Positions 34,546 to 43,342 of a stretch of 64,000 nt of DNA are shown in pieces (position 1 is the stretch's first letter; every line of letters begins with the position of its first letter). Under the pieces are notes generated by a model that ran no database searches, had not been told where the DNA came from, and was given only the letters and a program-made list of their open reading frames with translations. The DNA comes from DATFDN01 sp963756495 (GTDB lineage Bacteria; Pseudomonadota; Alphaproteobacteria; Acetobacterales; Acetobacteraceae), in the NCBI GenBank assembly GCA_963756495.1, contig CAVWNS010000014.1, forward strand, positions 496,001 to 560,000, written 5' to 3'. A program made the position numbers and the translations under genes.

Positions 34546-34980
34546 TTAGAGTTCCGTGACAGGACCTGCCTTCATCTCCTGGATGAGCCAGCGGTCGCCG
34601 GTGCGGACCAGGGTGTCTTGCGAGAAAGTGTGCGTCGCAATCGCCTTGGCCGCTCGATCGACATAGAGACACTCGAAATATAACCGAGCGTGATCACCTT
34701 CGACGGTGAAGCGGATACGCTGCGCGGGCGTGTAGGCGACCCATTGGTTCTGCGATCGAAACGGAACGGCCGCCTTCCAATAGGTGGCAATCTCGTCCTT
34801 GCCCCTCCAGGTCCTTCCGCCCGAGGTAAGGGTTGCGTCGTCGGCAAACAGCGACAGCATCAACCCGAGATCCTTCGTGCTGCCTGCCTGATGGAAGATG
34901 ATCTCCACTTGATGAAGTCGCATGAAATCCTGCGGGTTCTCATCCTCTTTTGCAGCCCGCGCTTGAGCCACAGCGGTCAA
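34546..34980 (-). CDS. SnoaL-like / NTF2-fold protein
   Basis: A 144-residue protein with the NTF2-fold pattern: an N-terminal helix (QDFMRLHQVEIIFHQAGSTK), LMLSLFADDATLTSGGRTW, GKDEIATYWKAAVPF, then strands ending with TLVRTGDRWLIQEMKAG. Members bind or isomerise small molecules. Upstream on the same strand a further frame reads RRSAFLGFTLAPAALLTAV directly before this start, with an ATG at 35051 one frameshift away. The true protein may therefore start there with a Tat-like signal. Function unknown. Confidence 0.6.
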   Translation of the reverse strand: MTAVAQARAAKEDENPQDFMRLHQVEIIFHQAGSTKDLGLMLSLFADDATLTSGGRTWRGKDEIATYWKAAVPFRSQNQWVAYTPAQRIRFTVEGDHARLYFECLYVDRAAKAIATHTFSQDTLVRTGDRWLIQEMKAGPVTEL

Positions 34981-35358
34981 CAGCGCAGCCGGTGCTAAGG
35001 TGAAACCAAGAAAGGCCGAGCGCCGATTTCAGGCCTCTTGTGTCGTGTTCATGGATGGCGTTCTCGTCCGCCCTCATTTCCTGCCTCCACTGGAAGCCAT
35101 CTGACGGCCACGGATCAGCGGTGCCTTCCGACGCGGTAATTCCGCCGTGCCAAGTTCGCGCAATCGCTGTCCGCCCGAAGAGAAGCAGCAAGCCGGTGAG
35201 AGAAGCTATCCGAATCCAGCCACGGCTATCCCGAACCGGCCGCATTCCGACGGGCTCACAAAAACGTTTGGGCAGGCATGAGCGCGTCGGATATGGTAAG
35301 CTGGACTGTAAGCGAAGACCGGCGCCGAGCCGATCGGCGCAGGCGGTGAGGAACCGCG
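34981..35358. other. upstream region of the AraC-type gene
   Basis: This 378-bp region lies between divergent genes. It holds the possible 5' extension of the NTF2-like gene (to about 35051) and probably the promoters of both genes. Frames open in it are not supported by any domain. Confidence 0.35.
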
Positions 35359-36936
35359 ATGCTCGCAGCATCCGCGCCATCGACAGCCTGGTCAGCAAAC
35401 GGGGGCTCCGGCGAGCCATACCCGCAGTCTGTCAGACGGGCGGTCTCGTATTTTCGGCAGCACCTCGCCGATACGGTCAAGATTGCTGATCTCACCGCGG
35501 CGGCCCGTGTCTCCGAGCGGACGCTTCACAGGAGCTTTACCCGCTTTCTGGGACTTTCACCGACCGCCTATCTGCTGCGGCTGCGTCTGACGGCGGTCCG
35601 GGAGGAACTGCTGCGGGCGAGTGAGGACAATGTCAGCGATATCGGCGCGCGATTTGGCCTAACGCATTTCGGCCGGTTGTCCGTCGCGTACCGAAGGTGC
35701 TTCGGTGAAACGCCGTCCGCCACGCGCCGAAAGAGCCAACAAGCCCAGCAATGCCTCGCGACCGACCAGCGTCGGGGAAGAACCCTGACACCCTGCCTTC
35801 TGGTCGCCGCATCCAGCGCGGGTCATGAGGGCCGCGAGACAAGGCTGTTCGCCGAAACGCTCGGCGAGCAGCTTGCCGCATCGCTGAGCCGCCTATCCCT
35901 GATCACGGTGAAACTGGTGCGGTCGGGACATTACCTGTCGGAGACGGATCGCCGAGCGACGGCCTTTATGCTGACGAGCCGCGTGGTTACCGAATCGGGC
36001 CGCGCCCGCGTGATCATCCGTCTGGTCGAGGGCGGGAATGGGCGCCACCTGTGGGCCGACACGTTCGACGGAAACGGCGATGGCCTGCTTCGGCTCCAGG
36101 ACCGGGTCGTCGCCAGCGTGACCGAGGCGGCGCGGACCGTCATCATGGGAGCAGAGATCCGAAGGGCGCGCGAACAACCTGCCTGGGCCGCACGCGGCCG
36201 CGATCTCGCGCTGGGAACCGTCCCGCTCTTGTCCTCGCCTGACGGCTGCGCTCGCGCGCTCGAGCCATTGTATCGCGCGATGCAACTCGACCCTGACGAC
36301 GGCTTGGCTGCCGCTCTGGCGGCGTGGTGCCACGCGCAGATGGTGACGCCTTGGAACGAAAAAGCGAACCAGGAGAAAGCGAGCGCTTTCATCCTTGCCG
36401 AACGGGCCGGCATGCTGGGAGCGGACGATCCGCTGGCGCTTACCGCGCGGGCTGGGGTCAGCATGTTAGCGCAGGATCTCGATACGGCCGACGCGCTGGT
36501 CCGCCATGCCCTGGCTCTCGATCCGGGGTGCGTGTGGGCGTGGGAGCGGCGAGGCTGGCTGAAAGCCGTTACGAAGCGGAGCCAGGACGCGATCGCGGAT
36601 TTCGAACACGCGCTGCGGTTGAAGGGTTCGGAATCGGACGGAGTCAGCAGCTTGTTCGGGATCGGCACCGCGCATTGGTGCGCCAGGCGCTACGATGCCT
36701 CGATGCTCTGGGTCAGTCGCGCCGCCGCACGGCGCCCGGGCGCCCCAGGCATTCAGGCGCAGCTCGCCGGCTGTCATTTCGTGCTCGGCAATGCCGCGGA
36801 GGGCCGAGCCGGCCTGTTGGCGATCATGCGCGCCTACCCGCAGCTCACGGCGGCAGACTTGTTCGCTGGCTCTTGGTTCGAAAAGTCATGCCCGAGCGTC
36901 GCCAACGTGCTGAGCAAGGTCGGCCTAGTGTCCTGA
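35359..36936 (+). CDS. AraC-type HTH fused to TolB-like and TPR-like region
   Basis: A 525-residue protein from ATG 35359. Residues 30-125 are an AraC HTH: DLTAAARVSERTLHRSFTRF, then SEDNVSDIGARFGLTHFGRL and SVAYRRCFGETPSATRR. Residues 155-260 resemble the periplasmic-like TolB amino-terminal region seen in CadC- and cyclase-type regulators (ETLGEQLAASLSRLSLITVK, then GRHLWADTFDG). Residues 290-500 form helical, TPR-like repeats (AERAGMLGADDPLALTARAG, then LVRHALALDPGCVWAWERRG). No signal peptide or TM segment is seen, so it is probably cytoplasmic. The usual partner of the TolB-TPR part is a winged-helix domain, not AraC. Confidence 0.7.
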   Translation: MLAASAPSTAWSANGGSGEPYPQSVRRAVSYFRQHLADTVKIADLTAAARVSERTLHRSFTRFLGLSPTAYLLRLRLTAVREELLRASEDNVSDIGARFGLTHFGRLSVAYRRCFGETPSATRRKSQQAQQCLATDQRRGRTLTPCLLVAASSAGHEGRETRLFAETLGEQLAASLSRLSLITVKLVRSGHYLSETDRRATAFMLTSRVVTESGRARVIIRLVEGGNGRHLWADTFDGNGDGLLRLQDRVVASVTEAARTVIMGAEIRRAREQPAWAARGRDLALGTVPLLSSPDGCARALEPLYRAMQLDPDDGLAAALAAWCHAQMVTPWNEKANQEKASAFILAERAGMLGADDPLALTARAGVSMLAQDLDTADALVRHALALDPGCVWAWERRGWLKAVTKRSQDAIADFEHALRLKGSESDGVSSLFGIGTAHWCARRYDASMLWVSRAAARRPGAPGIQAQLAGCHFVLGNAAEGRAGLLAIMRAYPQLTAADLFAGSWFEKSCPSVANVLSKVGLVS

Positions 36937-37037
36937 TATCCTCACAATGGGAGCAGCGCCCCGGCCCGGCGCGGGCGTTTACACCGCGCTGGCAAAGGCT
37001 TAGGAGATCGGCGCCTTCCACAGCTTCAGGCGGCGCG

Positions 37038-37946
37038 ATGAGTTGGCTCACAGAATACGTTCGTCCGAAGATTTGCACGCTGTTCACGCGGAGCGAGGTG
37101 CCGGACAATCTCTGGCACCAATGCTCGGCCTGTCAGCAGATGATCTTCAGCCGTGACCTGGAAGCCAACCTCAAGGTCTGCCCGCATTGCGGCTTCCACA
37201 TGCGCGCCTCCGCCGCTGAGCGACTGGCCTGGACCTTCGATCCCGACGGCTACACCCGGATCGAGCTGCCCAAAGTCCCGGCGGATCCGCTGCGGTTCCG
37301 CGATTCCAAGCGCTACGCCGACCGATTGAAGGAGGCGCGGGACAAGACCCACATGGACGATGCGCTCGCCGTCGCGCACGGCACCATCGAGGGCAGGAGC
37401 GCCGTCATCGCCGCCATGGAGTTTGGCTTTCTTGGCGGCTCGATGGGCGCGGCGGTGGGCGAGGGCATCGTCGCAGCCGCGCGGCTCGCGGTGCTGCAAG
37501 ACGCGCCGCTGATCGTCTACACCGCCTCGGGCGGGGCGCGGATGTACGAAGGCGCGATCAGCCTCATGCAGATGCCGCGGACGGTGATCGCGACGCAGCT
37601 GGTGAAGGAGGCCGGCCTTCCGTTCATCGTCGTGCTGACCGACCCGACCACGGGCGGCGTGTCGGCGAGCTTCGCCATGCTGGGCGACATCCAGATCGCC
37701 GAGCCGGGCGCGTTGATCGGGTTTGCCGGTGCGCGCGTGATCGAGCAGACGATGCGCGAGAAGCTGCCCGAGGGCTTCCAGCGTGCCGAGTACCTGCACG
37801 AGCACGGCATCGTGGACCTGGTGGTGCGCCGCCCCGAACTGCGCGCGACCCTGGCCCGGTTGATCAGGCTGCTGCGCGTTCAGCGGGAGGATGCGGGGCC
37901 ACCGGCCGCTCCCGCTGCCGAACCGGTGGCTGTGCCGGCCGAGTGA
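37038..37946 (+). CDS. accD: acetyl-CoA carboxylase carboxyltransferase subunit beta
   Basis: A 302-residue protein from ATG 37038. The N-terminal zinc ribbon has two CxxC pairs (WHQCSACQQMI, then VCPHCGFHM), and the carboxyltransferase core shows FLGGSMGAAVGEGIVAAARL, VYTASGGARMYEGAISLMQM and DPTTGGVSASFAMLGDI. With AccA it transfers carboxyl from carboxybiotin to acetyl-CoA, committing carbon to fatty acid synthesis. The stop overlaps folC by 4 bases (GTGA), and this pairing is common in Alphaproteobacteria. The C-terminal tail is Pro/Ala-rich. Confidence 0.97.
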   Translation: MSWLTEYVRPKICTLFTRSEVPDNLWHQCSACQQMIFSRDLEANLKVCPHCGFHMRASAAERLAWTFDPDGYTRIELPKVPADPLRFRDSKRYADRLKEARDKTHMDDALAVAHGTIEGRSAVIAAMEFGFLGGSMGAAVGEGIVAAARLAVLQDAPLIVYTASGGARMYEGAISLMQMPRTVIATQLVKEAGLPFIVVLTDPTTGGVSASFAMLGDIQIAEPGALIGFAGARVIEQTMREKLPEGFQRAEYLHEHGIVDLVVRRPELRATLARLIRLLRVQREDAGPPAAPAAEPVAVPAE

Positions 37947-39223
37947 GCGGGTCCCGCATCGAGGATGTCCTCGCCCGCGTGCACGGGCTGCACGCGCGAC
38001 TGATCGATCTCAGCCTGGATCGGCTGTGCGCCCTGCTTGCCAAGCTCGGCTCCCCGGAGCGGATGCTGCCGCCGGTGATCCACGTCGCCGGTACCAACGG
38101 CAAAGGCAGCACCTGCGCGTTCCTGCGCGCCATCGCCGAGGCGGCCGGCTTGCGCGTGCATGTCTATACTTCGCCACACCTCGTCCGCTTCAACGAGCGC
38201 ATCCGGATTGCCGGAAGCTTGGTGGACGATGCGACGCTTGCCGATGCCCTGGAGCATGTCGAGCAGGTGACCGCTGGTGCACCGATCACGGTGTTCGAGA
38301 TCATCACCGCTGTTGCCCTGCATCTGTTCGCACAGGCACCGGCCGAGCTTTGCGTGCTGGAGGTCGGGCTCGGCGGGCGCGGCGACGCGACCAATGTGAT
38401 CGACCGCCCGGCCGCCTGTGCGGTGACCTCGATCTCGTTCGATCATCGCGATCTTCTGGGCGACACGATCGGGGCCATCGCGGCCGAGAAGGCCGGAATC
38501 ATGAAGCCCGGCGTGCCGGTCGCGATCGGCGCGCAGTCCCACGATGCGGCCGCCGTGCTGCTTGCGCGCGCTGCGCGGATCGGGGCGCTTGTGCATCTGC
38601 GGGGCCGGGACTGGCATATCTCGGAAACTGCGGGCGGGCTGCGGTTCGAGGACGCAGCCGGTGCCCTCGACCTGCCCCCGCCATCGCTGCCGGGAGTGCA
38701 TCAGCACGACAATGCCGGCATTGCGGTCGCGGCGCTGCGTGCGGCACGGCTCGGCCTCCCCGATGAGGCTTTCGCACGCGGCCTCGTCTCGGCGACATGG
38801 CCGGCCCGGTTGCAACGACTGCACGGGCATTTGTCCGCGCTGCTGCCGGAGGGCTGGGAGCTATGGCTGGATGGCGGCCACAACCCCGGTGCGGGTGAGG
38901 CGTTGGCCGTGCAGCTGGATGGCTGGCGCGATCGGCCGACGCATCTGGTGGTCGGCATGAGGCAATCGAAGGACGCGGCCGAATTCCTTCGCCCGCTGAT
39001 ACCGCGCGCAGCCTCGGTCTGGGCCGTGGCGGAGCCGGGGCAGTATCTCGCGCTACCGGTCGAAGCCATCGTTGCCGCCGCGGCTGGCGCGGCGCGCATC
39101 GGACCGGGCGTCGCCAACGCGCTCGGTGCCATCGCGCGGTCCGCTGGGCCGGCAGCGCGCGTGCTGATCTGCGGCAGCCTGTATCTTGCGGGTGAGGTGC
39201 TGAAGCTCGACGGCCTGTCGTGA
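37943..39223 (+). CDS. folC: bifunctional folylpolyglutamate / dihydrofolate synthase
   Basis: A 426-residue protein from the GTG at 37943, inside the accD stop. It has the Mur-ligase layout: the ATP loop VIHVAGTNGKGSTCAFLRAI, then the metal and substrate region YTSPHLVRFNERIR, LEVGLGGRGDATNVID and the C-terminal LWLDGGHNPGAGEAL. The enzyme ligates glutamate to dihydropteroate and to folates. The next gene's GTG overlaps its stop by 4 bases, so the chain continues. No frameshift. Confidence 0.96.
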   Translation: MSGSRIEDVLARVHGLHARLIDLSLDRLCALLAKLGSPERMLPPVIHVAGTNGKGSTCAFLRAIAEAAGLRVHVYTSPHLVRFNERIRIAGSLVDDATLADALEHVEQVTAGAPITVFEIITAVALHLFAQAPAELCVLEVGLGGRGDATNVIDRPAACAVTSISFDHRDLLGDTIGAIAAEKAGIMKPGVPVAIGAQSHDAAAVLLARAARIGALVHLRGRDWHISETAGGLRFEDAAGALDLPPPSLPGVHQHDNAGIAVAALRAARLGLPDEAFARGLVSATWPARLQRLHGHLSALLPEGWELWLDGGHNPGAGEALAVQLDGWRDRPTHLVVGMRQSKDAAEFLRPLIPRAASVWAVAEPGQYLALPVEAIVAAAAGAARIGPGVANALGAIARSAGPAARVLICGSLYLAGEVLKLDGLS

Positions 39224-41109
39224 CCAGGGCAGGCTTCGTGCTCGCGTTGGTGCTTGGATGCATCGCGGCCACGGCGCGCGCCGCGCCATCGTGGCCGGGG
39301 TTCCAGATCATTGAATGGCAGCCGCGCACGCCGGCGCAGCTCGCGACCTTGCGCCGCCTTGGCGTGACCGCGGGCATGGTATTGGCCCAGCGGCAAGGCG
39401 ATCCGACAATGCTCCTCGCGCGCGGTGCGCAGCTCCGTGCGGCTGGCCTCGGATGTTATGTCGAGAACATCGCAACCGACTTCTACGCGGCCTATCATCG
39501 CTGGGTTCCCAACCAGCCGGTGAATTGGCGCTTCATCGAGGCCCAGCGCGCCTATCGCGCCAGCCCGTTCGATACCGCGCCGTTCATCCGCGATCCCAGC
39601 CTGTCGGACCCGGTCTGGATGGCACGCGTCGCCAACCGGCTGGAGGCTCATGTCCGCACAATGGGCCCACTGCACCCGTTGTTCTATGACCTTGGGGACG
39701 AGACGGGCATCGCCGACCTGTCGGCGTTCTGGGACTTCGATTTCTCGCCGGTTTCGCTCCAGGGATTCCGTGACTGGCTGCAGGGCGAATACGGCTCCCT
39801 CGCGGCGCTCAACCGTGAGTGGGACAGCCATTTCGCCGCATGGTCGGCGGTGATGCCGCGCACCACCCGAGAGGCGATTGCCGCGCCCGCCACGAATCTC
39901 GCACCGTGGGCCGACTTCAAGACATGGATGGATGTCGCCTTCGCCCGCGCCATACGCGCCGGCACGGCAGCGGTACACCGCGCCGACCCCGCCGCGCGCG
40001 CTGGGCTGGAGGGTGCGCAAATCCCCGGCTGGGGCGGCTACGACTACACGCGGCTTGCGCGAGCCGTGGACGTGATGGAGCTGTATGATTCCGGTGAGAA
40101 CCTCGCCATCCTGCGTTCGCAGAATCCCGCCGTCATTCCTCTGGCCACGACGGGACGCGGCGACCGCGCCGGTTTGCACGCGATTTGGCGAGCCTGGCTG
40201 CGCGGAGCGCGCGGTCTGATCATGTGGGACGATTCCGAGGCGGTCGTCCGTCCGGATGGCACCCCTGGGCCTCGCGGCCAGGCGTATGCGCCGGTCTTCG
40301 CGACCTTGCGCGGGACGGTGGGCATGCGAATGGCGCGCGCGCACCTGACCTATGATCCGGTCGCGATCCTCTATTCGCCGGCAAGCTTTCGCATCCAATG
40401 GATGACCGAGAACCGATCCAAGGGAGCCGCATGGGCGGAGGGAAGCGCCGAGACGGACGCGCAGGGCAATGCAACCCGCACCGCGCTCTCCGCCTATGCT
40501 CGCTCGCTAGCCCATCAAGGGATCAGGCCGCGCTATGTCAGCGACGAGCAGATCGCGGCTGGGACGTTGACAGGAATCCGCGTCCTGATCCTGCCTGACG
40601 TGGTGGCGTTGTCCGACGCTGCCGTGCACGCGATCCGGGCTTTTGCGCGGGCGGGCGGGCACATCATCGCTGATGGAGAGCCCGGCCAATACGACGCGCA
40701 TGGCCGCCAACGCAGCGATCCGTTGCCGCTCGCCGGTTTCGCCGCGCGCGTGCCGGCCGCCGATGGCGTAGCGTTGTCCGTGGCGCTCGTGCGAGCCGGC
40801 ATGCGACCCACGATCCAGGTCGATGCCACCGACATCGAGGCGCATGTCTTCCGCGAGGGTAGCGGCAGCATCGTCGCGCTGCAACGGGATCTTTCCGACG
40901 CCGACGATACCGAGACTGTCACACTGACTTTGCCGCGCCGGATGCGGGCAATCGATCTGCGCAGTCACCAACCCCTGGGCGTGGGGCGCATCCTGCGCTT
41001 GGATCTTAGGTCCGATCACCCCCGCATTGATCGCATTGTCCAATCCGACGTAGCGTTTTCCTCTCCGTCGGTGCCGGGAGTTTCGGGATGTTTCGCCTCA
41101 CAGGACTGA
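39220..41109 (+). CDS. GH42-like beta-galactosidase, exported
   Basis: A 629-residue protein from a GTG that overlaps the folC stop. It starts with a signal peptide (MTRAGFVLALVLGCIAATAR). The catalytic (beta/alpha)8 region shows PLFYDLGDETGIADLSAFWD, GFRDWLQGEYGSLAALNREW and ARAGLEGAQIPGWGGYDYT, with glutamates in the expected acid/base and nucleophile positions (LGDE and LEGAQ). A trimerisation/class I amidotransferase-like region follows (VRVLILPDVVALSD-like text in ILPDVVALSDAAVHAIRAF). The true substrate is unknown. It overlaps the following outer-membrane protein gene by 22 bases. Confidence 0.8.
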   Translation: MTRAGFVLALVLGCIAATARAAPSWPGFQIIEWQPRTPAQLATLRRLGVTAGMVLAQRQGDPTMLLARGAQLRAAGLGCYVENIATDFYAAYHRWVPNQPVNWRFIEAQRAYRASPFDTAPFIRDPSLSDPVWMARVANRLEAHVRTMGPLHPLFYDLGDETGIADLSAFWDFDFSPVSLQGFRDWLQGEYGSLAALNREWDSHFAAWSAVMPRTTREAIAAPATNLAPWADFKTWMDVAFARAIRAGTAAVHRADPAARAGLEGAQIPGWGGYDYTRLARAVDVMELYDSGENLAILRSQNPAVIPLATTGRGDRAGLHAIWRAWLRGARGLIMWDDSEAVVRPDGTPGPRGQAYAPVFATLRGTVGMRMARAHLTYDPVAILYSPASFRIQWMTENRSKGAAWAEGSAETDAQGNATRTALSAYARSLAHQGIRPRYVSDEQIAAGTLTGIRVLILPDVVALSDAAVHAIRAFARAGGHIIADGEPGQYDAHGRQRSDPLPLAGFAARVPAADGVALSVALVRAGMRPTIQVDATDIEAHVFREGSGSIVALQRDLSDADDTETVTLTLPRRMRAIDLRSHQPLGVGRILRLDLRSDHPRIDRIVQSDVAFSSPSVPGVSGCFASQD

Positions 41110-42035
41110 CGCTCTGTGTTGGAGCCACTCTCTGGGTTCAACCCGCGCTCGCCCATGGTGTCGCGGGGGCGCGGGTGTTCGTCAACACGCTCATTCTCGA
41201 CGATCCGGCGGTTTCCGACGAGGCATCGCTGCCGACCATCTCCTGGCAACGTCCGTCAGGCGGCACCCCAAAGAATGCATATGATTTCGACTTCGAGTTC
41301 GACAAGCGCATCACTGACCGCTTTGGGGTCGCGCTGAACGATGGATATTCGCTGCAGACCACGCCCGGCACAAAGAACGCAACCGGCTGGCAGAATCTGT
41401 TCCTGACCCTCAAGTACCAGGGCTATGTCAACGCCGAGCACGAAACGCTGATTGCCCTTGGCGTGATTCGAGAGTTTGCCCGCACCGGCTCGGCGGGCAT
41501 CGCCAATGACGACGTTGGCACCACAACTCCGACGCTGTATTGGGGAAAAGGTCTGGGAGACCTGCCCATTGGCCTTCTGCGCCCACTCGCCATGACGGGC
41601 ACGCTGGGCTTTCAGGTCGCGGACAAGTCGTTGAAAGCCCTACCTATGGCTAGCGACGCCACATCGCCGATCGCGCCGGCGGTGCTGTTCAACAACGGCA
41701 TCGAGAACCGGTGGGCAGGCGGACTTTCGGTGCAATACAGCATCCCCTACCTGCAATCCCAGGTCCGCGACTTAGGCCTGCCAGCTTTTGTTGGCCGGCT
41801 GACTCCGCTCGTCGAGCTGGCGTGGTCCTCGCCCGCCAGCCGCCCGCATGCGATCGGCACCCAATACTTGTTCGGCGCTGGGGTCAATTACACCGCCGAC
41901 ACGTACGCGGTGGGGTTGGAGGCGCTGATCCCCGCCAACGGGCAGACCGGACGTGCGATCGGTGCCATCGCGCAATTTCATCTGTATTTCGACGACCTCT
42001 TCCCGAAGACGTTGGGCAGGCCACTCCTGCAATGA
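41088..42035 (+). CDS. outer-membrane beta-barrel-like protein beside copCD
   Basis: A 315-residue protein with a signal peptide (MFRLTGLTLCVGATLWVQPA, cleavage after LA near residue 22). The mature part starts HGVAGARVFVNTLI and is built from alternating beta-strand text (FDFEFDKRITDRFGVALND, then WQNLFLTLKYQGYVNAEH, LFGAGVNYTADTYAVGLEA). The last strand QFHLYFDDLFPKTLGRPLL resembles an outer-membrane barrel end. No family is named with certainty. It overlaps the preceding glycosidase and the following copC (ATGA), which links it to copper handling by context. Confidence 0.7.
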   Translation: MFRLTGLTLCVGATLWVQPALAHGVAGARVFVNTLILDDPAVSDEASLPTISWQRPSGGTPKNAYDFDFEFDKRITDRFGVALNDGYSLQTTPGTKNATGWQNLFLTLKYQGYVNAEHETLIALGVIREFARTGSAGIANDDVGTTTPTLYWGKGLGDLPIGLLRPLAMTGTLGFQVADKSLKALPMASDATSPIAPAVLFNNGIENRWAGGLSVQYSIPYLQSQVRDLGLPAFVGRLTPLVELAWSSPASRPHAIGTQYLFGAGVNYTADTYAVGLEALIPANGQTGRAIGAIAQFHLYFDDLFPKTLGRPLLQ

Positions 42036-42409
42036 TTTCTCCCTTGGCGCGCGCCAGGTCGCTTGGGCTGGCGCTTATCCTAGCCACGCTGGCCATTCCC
42101 CAAGGCGCGCGTGCTCATGCGTTTCTCGAACGCGCCGTCCCGCCGGTCGGGGGGACGGTCGCGGTCTCGCCCGAAATGCTGCATCTCCGCTTCACAGAGG
42201 CGATCGTGGCGCATTTCAGCACCGTGCAGGTTCAGGACGCGCGCGGTCAGCCCGTACGGTCCGGATCGCCGCACACCGAGGATGACGGCCGGACGTTGGT
42301 GGTGAACCTGCCCCGGCTGTCAGGCGGAACCTACACCGTCACCTGGCACGTCACTGCCGACGATACCCACAAGACTGAAGGACGCTTCACCTTCACCATC
42401 GCGCCATGA
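42032..42409 (+). CDS. copC: CopC-type periplasmic copper-binding protein
   Basis: A 125-residue protein from ATG 42032, overlapping the previous stop. The signal peptide (LALILATLAIPQGARA) ends so that the mature protein begins with His (HAFLERAVPPVGGTVAVSP). The Cu(II) ligands of CopC, the N-terminal His and the D-x-H pair, are visible (TADDTHKTEG). The Met-rich Cu(I) site of long CopC proteins is not present, so this is a single-site type. It would bind Cu(II) in the periplasm and pass it to CopD, whose gene overlaps by 4 bases. Confidence 0.9.
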   Translation: MISPLARARSLGLALILATLAIPQGARAHAFLERAVPPVGGTVAVSPEMLHLRFTEAIVAHFSTVQVQDARGQPVRSGSPHTEDDGRTLVVNLPRLSGGTYTVTWHVTADDTHKTEGRFTFTIAP

Positions 42410-43281
42410 CGAGCATGGCCGGCCCCTCGTTCCTGCTCGTGCTTCTGCGCGGCGGGCATATGGCCGGCCTGCTGTCCGTGCTTGGCGCGCTGGTGTTTCT
42501 GCGCTGGATGCTGCCAACGGCGGAAGACGCACTGGAAACCCGCATCAATCGCTTGGCGGCCTGGAGCGCAGGCGTCGCGCTTGCCTTGGGTGCTGCATGG
42601 TTTATCGAAGTCGCGGGGGAGATCGCGGATGCGCACGGGCTCGGACAGGCGATACAGTCGCTGCCCGAGGTCGTGGCATACATGCAGTTCGGGCAATTCC
42701 TGCTGGCCCGGCTGGTCCTGCTTGTGATTATCGTGGTGCTGCTGGCCGCTCGACGCATTCGCCCGGCGGCCCTCCTGTTGGCGGGTGTGGCCATTGGCTT
42801 GCAGCCGATGCTGGCTCACGCCGGGGCAATGTTCGGGGCCCGGGGTAACGTGCTCGTCGCGTCCGAGGTGATCCACATGCTCGCAGCCGGCGCCTGGTTG
42901 GGCGGCTTGGCGCCGCTTCTGCTTTGCCTGCACAGCGCGCCGGCGCATGCCGCCGGACTTCTCCGCCGGTTCTCCCGACTTGGGTCGGCCGCGGTGCTGG
43001 CGATCGTCGTGACCGGCGCCCTGCAAATCTGGATTCTGGCGGGCGGATTGACCGGTCTGGTTGGCACCACCTACGGAGATGTAGCATCGTTGAAAGTGGC
43101 ACTGTTCGCCTCGGCGCTGCTGTTCGCGGCGCTGAACCGGTTCGTGTTGACCGAACGCCTCGCCGCGTCCTCCTTGGCGGCGACGCGGCTCGCTTTCGCG
43201 TCGGTGGCGAGCGAGGCTGTGCTGGGTTTCTGCGTGGTGATGGCAGCTAGTTGGCTGGCCAGCCTGGCGCCAGGGGAGTGA
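42406..43281 (+). CDS. copD: CopD-type copper transport membrane protein
   Basis: A 291-residue protein with about eight hydrophobic segments. The family regions are visible: LLRGGHMAGLLSVLGALVFL at the start, ILVLHS-type loops and the conserved ASEVIHMLAAGAWLGGLAPL with its His. CopD imports copper across the inner membrane or delivers it to cuproproteins. The ATG overlaps copC (ATGA), so the pair is co-translated. The copper-specific role is inferred from the pairing. Confidence 0.9.
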   Translation: MTSMAGPSFLLVLLRGGHMAGLLSVLGALVFLRWMLPTAEDALETRINRLAAWSAGVALALGAAWFIEVAGEIADAHGLGQAIQSLPEVVAYMQFGQFLLARLVLLVIIVVLLAARRIRPAALLLAGVAIGLQPMLAHAGAMFGARGNVLVASEVIHMLAAGAWLGGLAPLLLCLHSAPAHAAGLLRRFSRLGSAAVLAIVVTGALQIWILAGGLTGLVGTTYGDVASLKVALFASALLFAALNRFVLTERLAASSLAATRLAFASVASEAVLGFCVVMAASWLASLAPGE

Positions 43282-43342
43282 TGGCGCACTTTGCATATGC
43301 CCGGCTTTGTTGTGTTGTGCCCTTCATCCATCGAGGCGGGAA

